Positions 1 to 5,723 of a DNA stretch of 5,959 bases are shown in pieces. The notes beneath the pieces are model-generated. The model searched no databases. It was given only the letters and a program-made list of their open reading frames with translations, and was not told the origin of the DNA. Position 1 is the stretch's first letter. The number at the start of each line of letters is the position of its first letter. This stretch comes from Actinomycetota bacterium (GTDB taxonomy: Bacteria; Actinomycetota; Acidimicrobiia; IMCC26256; PALSA-610), in the NCBI GenBank assembly GCA_005779345.1, contig SXJQ01000034.1:1-5959 (forward strand). The letters run 5' to 3'. The position numbers and the translations under genes are program-made.

Positions 1-340
1 ACGCGTGCATGAGGCCGAGGTTCCCATCCTGGATGAGGTCGAGCAGCGGGAGCCCCGATGCCTGGTACTTCTTCGCGATCGAGACCACGAGCCGCAGGTT
101 CGCCTTCACGAATGCCTGCTGTGCGTCCTCGCCGCCGCGCACTGCCCGGCGCAGTTCCCGCTTCTTGGCAGGGGTGAGGGTCTTGCCCGAATCGAGTTCG
201 TCACGGGCGGCGACTCCGGCTTCGATGGCCTGCGCCAATCGAACCTCGCCGTCCTTGTTGAGCAGTTCGTACTGTCCGATGTCGGTCAGATAAAGACGGA
301 CGAGATCTTCCTCGTCGCGCTCGACACGTTCCTTCGCCAA
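1..340 (-). CDS. Sigma-70 family RNA polymerase sigma factor, primary/group 2 type (N-terminal part, cut by left edge)
   Basis: This is the specificity subunit of RNA polymerase, which recognises -35/-10 promoters and melts DNA. The 113 visible residues open with a region 1.2 block (DLVRLYLTDIGQYELLNKDG, residues 12-31, then EVRLAQAIEAG). A charged non-conserved stretch follows (about 43-73), then region 2.1 into 2.2 (FVKANLRLVVSIAKKY, 77-92; LLDLIQDGNLGLM, 99-111). The rest of region 2 and regions 3-4 lie beyond position 1. The frame is closed upstream by TAG at 353-355, and the only start that keeps region 1.2 is TTG at 338-340, preceded by AAGGAA six bases away. Region 1.1 is therefore absent, which fits group 2 factors (SigB/HrdA-like) or short primary factors. 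The visible part cannot separate these, so no symbol is given. It is divergent from the ABM gene at 600. Confidence 0.95.
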   Translation of the reverse strand, partial: MAKERVERDEEDLVRLYLTDIGQYELLNKDGEVRLAQAIEAGVAARDELDSGKTLTPAKKRELRRAVRGGEDAQQAFVKANLRLVVSIAKKYQASGLPLLDLIQDGNLGLMHA

Positions 341-599
341 GAGGAGTTCCTTCTACGAGAACCGAGACGGGGACGTGCCGGAGATGGGCAGTTCTGGGGT
401 GACCTGTTCGAATGAGGTGGGTGCTCCCAGCAACCCCGCTTCCGGCCTTGCTACCTTACGGAGCGTGTCAAGGTGGTTCGTCCAACGGTTCGGGCCGTTT
501 CGCCATGGCTCGAGTGGGTCTCCCGGCTCATTTTCCACACCCGACGCGACTTCGAGTCACGCTCCGAAGTGACACCGTTGTAAGACGAAAGCCCAGGTC
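341..599. other. Divergent intergenic region between the sigma factor and ABM genes
   Basis: This 259-base stretch should hold the promoters of both flanking genes. A perfect minus-strand TTGACA lies at 466-471, but no -10 element sits 16-18 bases from it; the only TAnnnT nearby (TAAGGT, 453-458) is 7 bases away. Small dyads are visible: AACGG/CCGTT around a six-base loop at 484-499, and GTCAC-N8-GTGAC at 556-573, which ends 26 bases before the ABM start. A 61-codon minus-strand frame (353-538) has no recognisable protein character and reads as chance. Promoter positions are therefore unresolved. Confidence 0.4.
347..352 (-). promoter_or_regulatory. Ribosome binding site for the sigma factor gene
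   Basis: Read on the minus strand the bases are AAGGAA, a good Shine-Dalgarno match, with six bases (CTCCTC) before the TTG at 340-338. It lies directly after the in-frame TAG at 353-355. This decides the start, because no ATG or GTG lies between the stop and region 1.2. Confidence 0.7.
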
Positions 600-920
600 A
601 TGGCGCAAGAACTCGAGATCACCGTGCTGAGCGCGAGCCTGCTCGCGACCCCGGGGCGCGAGGCCGACCTCGCCGCGACCCTGGCGAAGTACGTCGTGCT
701 CACCCGTCACATTCCTCACTGCCGCAACGTCGACCTGGTGATCAGCACCACGGAGAGTGGTCGCTATCTCGTGATCGAGAAGTGGGACTCCGACGTCGAC
801 GCGCGCGCCCACCTCGACTCCGAGGTGATGGCCGACATGGCCCGCACCGCCGTGCCGATGCTCGCCGAACAGCCCACGCTCGACCTGTGGGACACGATCA
901 GCGCCCACGACTTGACCTGA
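600..920 (+). CDS. ABM-domain protein (antibiotic biosynthesis monooxygenase / putative quinol monooxygenase family)
   Basis: This is a 106-residue protein, the usual length of a single-domain dimeric alpha/beta-barrel protein of the ABM superfamily. Members include cofactor-free quinol monooxygenases (YgiN type), heme-degrading enzymes and many of unknown substrate. Supporting sequence: an opening beta strand (ITVLSASLLATPGRE, 7-21), a helix (EADLAATLAKYV), a central strand with the family-typical pattern YLVIEKWDSD (56-65), then a helix with His71 (ARAHLDSEVM) and a C-terminal strand (LDLWDTISA). ATG 600 is the only possible start: upstream in frame there is TGA at 570-572 and no other ATG, GTG or TTG between. 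The ribosome binding site is poor (only CAGG very close to the ATG), so it may be weakly translated or leaderless. It stands alone, divergent from the sigma gene and convergent with the 203-residue gene. The substrate is unknown. Confidence 0.83.
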   Translation: MAQELEITVLSASLLATPGREADLAATLAKYVVLTRHIPHCRNVDLVISTTESGRYLVIEKWDSDVDARAHLDSEVMADMARTAVPMLAEQPTLDLWDTISAHDLT

Positions 921-930
921 CCGAGGCTCG

Positions 931-949
931 CCCGACTGCCGGAGTCGGG
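931..949. terminator. Hairpin between convergent genes, candidate bidirectional terminator
   Basis: CCCGACT (931-937) pairs perfectly with AGTCGGG (943-949) around the five-base loop GCCGG. It lies 10 bases after the ABM stop and 16 bases after the stop of the minus-strand gene ending at 966, where a shared terminator would be expected. Neither side has a T-tract, so classical intrinsic termination is not certain; many high-GC actinobacterial terminators lack one. Confidence 0.5.
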
Positions 950-965
950 ATGTGACGCGGGCGAA

Positions 966-1577
966 TCAGTGACGGCGGCCGCTGCGCAACAGGTCGGCGG
1001 GCAACTTCGACGGCGGACGCTCGGCCGCCCCGGTCTCCGCGCAGATCTCGCGGATCGCGCCCCAGGTCGAGTCGTCGGCCGCGTACAGACGGTCGAACGC
1101 GGCGTCGGAGGCATCGGTGAAGCCGTGCTGCAAGCGGAAGTCGTACACGCGCTTTTGGTGATGCACGTTGTGACCGAGGCGCTGCACTCGCCCCCATGCC
1201 GACGCGTCCCACGCGGTGCGCTCGCCCAACGACAACTCGCCGTCGCGCGGCGCGTCGGCGAAGCCGCCGGTGAGTCGGTCGCGTGCACGCAGCAACATGA
1301 AGGTGATCTCGGCGCGCGCGTGCGGCTCCGAGAAGGCACGCGTCTTGTTGCGCGCCTCGAAGCAGCCGCCGGTGCACCACAGGTCGACCGCGCCGTCGAC
1401 GATGTCGGCCATCGTCGCGACGATCGGGTGCGGAATCGCCTCGTCGACCGTCAGCGAGATGTCGATGTCGGTCGGGAAACCGAGCGTGCCCGCGATCTCC
1501 TCGATGATGCCGCGCAACACCGCGGCGTCGTACTCGACGAGATGGAACGGGTCGGGGGTGACGGTGATGACGCCCAA
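966..1577 (-). CDS. Conserved-looking protein of unknown function, last gene of the ferritin-like operon
   Basis: I do not recognise this 203-residue protein. It has no signal peptide or membrane segment and looks soluble and mixed alpha/beta. The N-terminal half has a strand-rich, acidic part (IDISLTVDEAIPH, 38-50, and MADIVDGAVDLW, 56-67) followed by a two-cysteine element CTGGC (68-72). The C-terminal half is helical, with a His cluster GHNVHHQKRVYDFRLQH (135-151), and ends in a basic tail. Cys68, Cys72 and the histidines could bind metal or a cofactor, but this is only inference. The start is TTG at 1575-1577, ten bases after the stop of the ferritin-like gene, with no clear Shine-Dalgarno sequence; the next candidate is GTG at codon 20. 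The close spacing suggests translation coupled to the upstream gene and a shared job with the two ferritin-like proteins. Confidence 0.82.
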   Translation of the reverse strand: MGVITVTPDPFHLVEYDAAVLRGIIEEIAGTLGFPTDIDISLTVDEAIPHPIVATMADIVDGAVDLWCTGGCFEARNKTRAFSEPHARAEITFMLLRARDRLTGGFADAPRDGELSLGERTAWDASAWGRVQRLGHNVHHQKRVYDFRLQHGFTDASDAAFDRLYAADDSTWGAIREICAETGAAERPPSKLPADLLRSGRRH

Positions 1578-1587
1578 CGCAGTGCCG

Positions 1588-2409
1588 TCAGCTCTGCGAC
1601 GCCGCGGCGAGCTGCACCATCTGGCGCGCCTCGTTCATCGCCTGCTCGGCGATCGCGGCGAGCTCGTCGCACTCTGCTTCGGTGAACCCGGCGAGCTCAC
1701 GGAACCGGCGCGTGATCTGGACCGGGTTCTCCTCGCTCTCACCGCGGAAGCCACCGAGGCTGAACACCTTGTCGACCGTGCGCTGGAAGTCGAGCGCGCG
1801 GTCGCGGCGCTCGAGGTCGTTCTCGGTGAGGCGGCGCAACCAGTCGGAGCCCATCTTCACGTGGGTCACCTCGTCGGCGAGCATCCAGTCCTCGCAGTAG
1901 GTGAGCACCGGGTCCTGCGTGCTCTCCCCGAACGCCTTCATCGAGCTGAAGACGTCGATCGCGAGACCCTCGAGCGCACGGTTGACACCACAAAGACGCA
2001 TCACCGGATCGGGGTTGCACGCGGCCGCGTACAAGAAGGTGCTCTCGCCGTACTCGCCGATGTCGGAACCCATGTGGTCGGCCAGCTTGCAGCTGATCTC
2101 CACGTGGCGGCTCTCGTCCCAGCACTGGCGGGCCATGTCGAGCTTCAGCGCGAACGGCGCGTCGGCTTCGTCGAAGTCGAAGCAGGTGCGCCCGGCACCC
2201 TCGAGTGCTTGGATCTCCCCGACGAAGATGCCGTGCATCAACGAGCGGCTGCGCTCGGAGATCGCCGGCCGGTCGACGGCCATCTGCGCCGGACCGAGAT
2301 CGCGTTCGGCGAGCGCGAGGTTGCGCGGGTCGAAGATCTGGTCCTCGATCTTGTTGCGGCGGAAGCGCTCGTCTCGGGCGAGCTCACTCTCGGGAAGGTG
2401 ACGCTTCAT
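1588..2409 (-). CDS. Ferritin-like domain protein with complete diiron ligand set (DUF455-like)
   Basis: This 273-residue soluble protein is predicted to be a four-helix bundle of the ferritin-like superfamily. Candidate ligands occur in the classical order: Glu65 and Glu70 in helix A (GEIQALEGAGRTCFDF), Glu99-x-x-His102 in helix B (WDESRHVEI), Glu147 in helix C (NRALEGLAIDVF), and Glu180-x-x-His183 in helix D (ADEVTHVKMG). Such sites bind two iron (or Mn/Fe) ions and activate oxygen or store metal; the sequence around them resembles the DUF455 group rather than ferritin or bacterioferritin. The C-terminal part (230-265) is a further acidic helical region. The start ATG 2409 overlaps the stop of the upstream gene (ATGA) and has AGGAGG seven bases before it. 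The reaction and substrate cannot be read from the sequence; a hydroxylase/oxidase or metal-handling role is inferred. Confidence 0.88.
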   Translation of the reverse strand: MKRHLPESELARDERFRRNKIEDQIFDPRNLALAERDLGPAQMAVDRPAISERSRSLMHGIFVGEIQALEGAGRTCFDFDEADAPFALKLDMARQCWDESRHVEISCKLADHMGSDIGEYGESTFLYAAACNPDPVMRLCGVNRALEGLAIDVFSSMKAFGESTQDPVLTYCEDWMLADEVTHVKMGSDWLRRLTENDLERRDRALDFQRTVDKVFSLGGFRGESEENPVQITRRFRELAGFTEAECDELAAIAEQAMNEARQMVQLAAASQS

Positions 2410-3053
2410 ACCGTTGCCTCCTGCAGCGCGGGTTGAGAACCGATGCTATCGGGACCGGCGACGCCGCCGGCTGCGTACATGAGCCGCTCGAGCGCGGCTT
2501 GACGAGCCAGCGCACGCTCCAGTTTCTCGGTCGAATCGATCAACGACTGGAGCAGCATCTCACCTTCGCGCCAGTCCGAATACTCGTCTTGGAGGGCGAA
2601 GTTGAGCGACCGGATCGTGGGCGAGTCGGTGATCGTGGAGGTGGCGTTCATGTGGAACGTGTAGGCCGCGATCTTGCGCGGCAACAGCACCCGGTACACG
2701 CCGACGAGCTTCTCGATCGTGAGTTCGGGGGCCTCGGGCTCCACGACCGCGGCCATGAACGCCTCGAACTCGGCGTTGGCGGGCTTGGTCTGGCGCTCGA
2801 CGTTCATCTCGCGCAACTCGGGGAGCCGCTTGGTGAACAGCTCGGCGTGCCAGGCGTGCTCGTAGCAGTGCCGTCCGAGCACCATCTTCACGTCGAGTTC
2901 CGGCACGGTGGCGACCCAGCCGCCGAGCGCCTCGAACAGCCGCATCTCGGTCCAGCGATAGTTGCCGATCCGGCGGGCCGATTCCTCGACGCCGAACAGG
3001 CCCGGCAGCTCTCGGCGGTCCCACGGCGCGAACGGTGCGCGAACGGTGCTCAC
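2406..3053 (-). CDS. Ferritin-like fold protein with degenerate metal site, partner of the downstream diiron protein
   Basis: This 215-residue, mostly helical protein has no signal peptide or membrane segment. The first helix pair (NYRWTEMRLFEALGGWV, 31-47, then LGRHCYEHAWHAELFTKRL, 59-77) looks like a ferritin-like bundle. However, the second helix has E65HAWH69 (Glu to His four apart) instead of ExxH. The third helix (VYRVLLPRKIAAYTFHMN) lacks the ligand glutamate, and the fourth has E157YSD160 (LQDEYSDWREGEML) where ExxH is expected. The fold assignment is therefore by overall pattern and by its neighbour. The start is GTG 3051-3053 with GAGGGGAG seven bases upstream. It is the first gene after the 58-base gap that follows the ATPase. 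An all-helical protein outside the ferritin superfamily remains possible. Confidence 0.8.
   Translation of the reverse strand: MSTVRAPFAPWDRRELPGLFGVEESARRIGNYRWTEMRLFEALGGWVATVPELDVKMVLGRHCYEHAWHAELFTKRLPELREMNVERQTKPANAEFEAFMAAVVEPEAPELTIEKLVGVYRVLLPRKIAAYTFHMNATSTITDSPTIRSLNFALQDEYSDWREGEMLLQSLIDSTEKLERALARQAALERLMYAAGGVAGPDSIGSQPALQEATV
2417..2422 (-). promoter_or_regulatory. Ribosome binding site for the diiron ferritin-like gene
   Basis: The minus strand reads AGGAGG, a perfect Shine-Dalgarno core, seven bases before ATG 2409 and inside the last codons of the upstream gene. Together with the ATGA stop-start overlap it points to strong, coupled translation of the second protein. Confidence 0.75.
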
Positions 3054-3060
3054 TCGGGCT

Positions 3061-3068
3061 CTCCCCTC
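3061..3068 (-). promoter_or_regulatory. Ribosome binding site for the 215-residue ferritin-like gene
   Basis: The minus strand reads GAGGGGAG, seven bases before the GTG at 3053-3051. It supports this GTG as the start and shows that the downstream unit has its own strong initiation signal after the ATPase gene. Confidence 0.65.
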
Positions 3069-3087
3069 GTACGGTCTCGCACGAACC

Positions 3088-3109
3088 TCGCGCGAGGTGC
3101 CTCGCGCGA
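3088..3109 (-). terminator. Strong GC-rich hairpin directly after the P-type ATPase stop codon
   Basis: TCGCGCGAG (3088-3096) pairs perfectly with CTCGCGCGA (3101-3109) around a four-base loop. It begins two bases after the ATPase TAG (3112-3114, minus strand). There is no T-tract. It may end or attenuate ATPase transcription before the ferritin-like genes, or protect the upstream message from exonucleases. It could also be a regulator site, since an imperfect 13-base direct repeat lies at 3076-3088 and 3101-3113. Confidence 0.45.
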
Positions 3110-3111
3110 AC

Positions 3112-5712
3112 CTACGAACGCCTGAGTTTCGCGGAACTTGACCGCCCGGTCAAGGCGCGTTTGTGGAGGGTATCGGCGACGAGGACCGCAGGCGCGGCGA
3201 GGACCGCTACCGCCGCCCCCGCGCCGCTCGGACCGGCCTGGTCGAGCAGATCCGCGATCGGGCCGACGTAGAGGAACGCCGCGAGCATCGCCAACTCCGC
3301 GGCGATCGCCCACAGCAGCAACGGGTTCGCCCGCACCGGCACCTGCCAGAACGGCCGCACCGTGCTGCGGCACGCGAACGCGTTGGCGACCTGCCCGAAG
3401 ACGATCGCGGTGAACGCGGCGCCCGAGGCGGTCAGGACCGCGGAGCCACCCGGGAACGTGTCGCCAGGTCGCCAGCCGTCGGCAGCGAACGAGACGAGGA
3501 ACGCCAAGATCGACACGGTTGCCTCGACCGGACCGAGCAGCCCGAACGCTCGGCCGAACAGGCGACGGTCGAGCAGATGCCGACGAATCGGCGGCGCGTC
3601 GAGCAGATGGGCTCCGGGCGGCTCGCCGCCGAGCGCCAGGGCCGGGAGGATGTCGGTGCCGATGTCGAGCGCGATCACTTGGAGCACCCCGATCGCGAGC
3701 GGGAACCGCGTGCCCGACAGCGCCCAGATCAAGAATGGGGTCAGCTCGGCGACGTTGTCGGTGAGGTGGTAGGTGAGGAATCGGCGCACGTTCGCGAACG
3801 TGGAACGCCCTTGCTCGACGGCGACGACGATCGTCGCGAAGTCGTCGTCGAGCAGCACGAGATCGGCCGCCTCACGCGCGACGTCGGTGCCGGAGCGACC
3901 CATCGCAACACCGATCGCCGCTTCGCGCAGCGCGGGGGCGTCGTTGACCCCGTCGCCCGTCATCGCGACGACGTGCCCGCGGCGGCGGAGCGCCTGCGCG
4001 ATGCGCAGCTTGTCCTCCGGGTCGACGCGCGCGACCACGACACCGTCGTGGTCGAGGAGCGCGCCGAGCACTTCGTCGTCGCGCGGGAGATCGCTCCCGA
4101 CCACCACGCGCTCGTCCGCGGCGAGCAGCCCGACCTCGCGCGCGATCGCCCGTGCGGTCGCGGGATGATCGCCGGTGATCATCCCGACCCGGATCCCGGC
4201 CCGCCGACACGCCGCGATCGCGTGCGCCGCGCCCTCACGCGGAGGATCCTCCATCGCGACGAGACCCAGCAGCTCGAGGTCCTGCTCGACCTCATCGGCC
4301 TTGCCTGCGGTCGCGCCGGCTGTCGGGGGTCCGAGATCGCGAGCCGCAACGGCCAGCAGTCGCAAGCCCAACGCCGCGAGTCGGTCGATCGCGTCGGTCA
4401 CTCCGGGCGCCGGCCGACAGGTCGGCAGGACGGCGTCGGGTGCGCCCTTCACCAACAACCGGTCGCCGACCACGATCGACATCCGTCGCCGTCGCGGGTC
4501 GAACGGGACTCGGCCGGCCTCAGGGCGGCGGGCCGCGTCGGCTTCGACATCGACGCCGACCCGGTGCGCCAGCGCGACGAGTGCCGCCTCCATGGGGTCG
4601 CCGCGCGCGGCCCAGCGCCCGCCGTCGAGCACGACTCCACCCGACCCACACCGGGCCGCGACCAACGCGAGATCGCGCAGCGCCGCGAGCGCGCCGGGCG
4701 CGCAGTCGACCGTGCCCTCCGGCGCGTAGCCGACGCCGCTCACCGTCGCGCTGCCGGTCGGCATCCAGACCTCGCGCACTGCCATCTCGTTGCGCGTCAA
4801 CGTGCCGGTCTTGTCGGTACAGATGAACGTCGTCGAACCAAGCGTCTCGACGGCCTCGAGGTGTCGCACCAAGGCGTGGCGCCGCGCCATCCGCTGCGCG
4901 CCGATCGCCAACGACAACGTGACGGTGGGGAGCAGCCCGCACGGTACGACCGCGACCGTCACGCCCACCGCGAACAGGAACCCGTCGGCCGCCGGCGTGC
5001 CGACGACGAGCGCGATTCCGAAGAAACCGAGCCCGACGGCGACCGCCACCGCCGCGATGATTCGCGACACGCGGTCGAGCTCGGCTCGCAACGGCGTGGG
5101 CGCCGCCCGGTGGGTGCGCGTCAACCCGGCGATGCCGGCGACGCGCGTGTCGAGCCCGGTCGCGACAACCGTGGCAATGGCTTCGCCCTCGACGACGAAA
5201 CAGCCCGCCGCCGCGGCGCTACCGACCGACGGCTGTTCGGGCACGCTCTCGCCCGTGAGCATCGACGTGTCGATCGCGAGCGAATGCACCTCCTCGAGCC
5301 GCAGATCCGCGGAGATGCGATCGCCGCCGTTCAACCGCACGATGTCGCCGACCACGAGCTCCTCGGCCGCGACCTCGACGGTCATGCCGTCACGCACGAC
5401 CGAGACGCGACGCGGGAGGAGGTCGCGCAGGCGCTCGGCGGCATGTTCGGCGCGTGCTTCTTGAGCGAACGCGAACGCCGCGTTCAGCAGGATCACGACG
5501 AAGACCGCGACTCCGAGCTGGGGCAACCCGGCGACGAACGCCAACCCACCGGCGACCCAGAACAGGATCGCGAAGAAGTGGACGAGCTCGCCGACGAAGC
5601 GGCGGAGCACCGACGGACGCCTCGCGGCGGGGATCTCGTTGGGACCGTCGATCGCGAGGCGCCGAGCCGCCTCGGCTACCGACAGTCCGACGAAAGGATC
5701 GGGAGCGGCCAC
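3112..5712 (-). CDS. P2-type cation-transporting P-type ATPase with Cys in place of the TM4 PEGL glutamate
   Basis: This 866-residue integral membrane ion pump is driven by ATP through a phospho-aspartate. In order it has: an N-terminal cation-ATPase domain (about 1-40); TM1-2 (about 45-84); an actuator domain with TGES at 153-156; TM3-4 (about 217-270); phosphorylation motif DKTGT (Asp300) at 300-304; nucleotide-binding domain with GDPMEAAL (371-378) and KGAPD (422-426); MITGDHP (511-517); hinge TGDGVNDAP (585-593); and TM5-10 (about 650-850). TM5 (TDNVAELTPFLIW; Asn653, Glu656) and TM6 (LDIGTDILPA; Asp683, Asp687) match the Na+/K+-ATPase-like P2 pattern. In TM4 the usual PEGL is PCGL (Cys258, codon 4939-4941), so a key cation ligand is changed and the transported ion cannot be predicted. 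The start is GTG 5710-5712, 11 bases after nadE, with no clear Shine-Dalgarno sequence. Confidence 0.96.
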   Translation of the reverse strand: MAAPDPFVGLSVAEAARRLAIDGPNEIPAARRPSVLRRFVGELVHFFAILFWVAGGLAFVAGLPQLGVAVFVVILLNAAFAFAQEARAEHAAERLRDLLPRRVSVVRDGMTVEVAAEELVVGDIVRLNGGDRISADLRLEEVHSLAIDTSMLTGESVPEQPSVGSAAAAGCFVVEGEAIATVVATGLDTRVAGIAGLTRTHRAAPTPLRAELDRVSRIIAAVAVAVGLGFFGIALVVGTPAADGFLFAVGVTVAVVPCGLLPTVTLSLAIGAQRMARRHALVRHLEAVETLGSTTFICTDKTGTLTRNEMAVREVWMPTGSATVSGVGYAPEGTVDCAPGALAALRDLALVAARCGSGGVVLDGGRWAARGDPMEAALVALAHRVGVDVEADAARRPEAGRVPFDPRRRRMSIVVGDRLLVKGAPDAVLPTCRPAPGVTDAIDRLAALGLRLLAVAARDLGPPTAGATAGKADEVEQDLELLGLVAMEDPPREGAAHAIAACRRAGIRVGMITGDHPATARAIAREVGLLAADERVVVGSDLPRDDEVLGALLDHDGVVVARVDPEDKLRIAQALRRRGHVVAMTGDGVNDAPALREAAIGVAMGRSGTDVAREAADLVLLDDDFATIVVAVEQGRSTFANVRRFLTYHLTDNVAELTPFLIWALSGTRFPLAIGVLQVIALDIGTDILPALALGGEPPGAHLLDAPPIRRHLLDRRLFGRAFGLLGPVEATVSILAFLVSFAADGWRPGDTFPGGSAVLTASGAAFTAIVFGQVANAFACRSTVRPFWQVPVRANPLLLWAIAAELAMLAAFLYVGPIADLLDQAGPSGAGAAVAVLAAPAVLVADTLHKRALTGRSSSAKLRRS

Positions 5713-5723
5713 GGATGGGCCGT

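Noticed and set aside
5..415. A 136-codon plus-strand open frame over the sigma factor
   Set aside because: The minus strand here translates to unmistakable sigma-70 regions 1.2 and 2.1, so this frame is a shadow.
453..471. Minus-strand TTGACA (466-471) with TAAGGT (453-458) as a promoter for the sigma gene
   Set aside because: The two hexamers are only 7 bases apart instead of about 17, and no -10-like hexamer sits at the right distance, so it is not a usable housekeeping promoter as written.
353..538. A 61-codon minus-strand frame in phase with the sigma gene and ending at its upstream stop
   Set aside because: Its sequence does not resemble sigma region 1.1 and it covers the expected promoter region; a leader peptide or broken extension cannot be supported from this sequence alone.
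1216..2436. A 406-codon plus-strand open frame opposite the unknown gene and the diiron ferritin-like gene
   Set aside because: It crosses the boundary of two minus-strand genes that have ribosome binding sites and clear motifs or tight operon spacing; its product is compositionally biased and unlike any family I know.
3825..3836. Perfect 12-base palindrome CGACGATCGTCG inside the ATPase gene
   Set aside because: It falls on Asp-Ala-Thr-Ile-Val codons in a conserved part of the protein and is expected by composition; nothing suggests a separate site.
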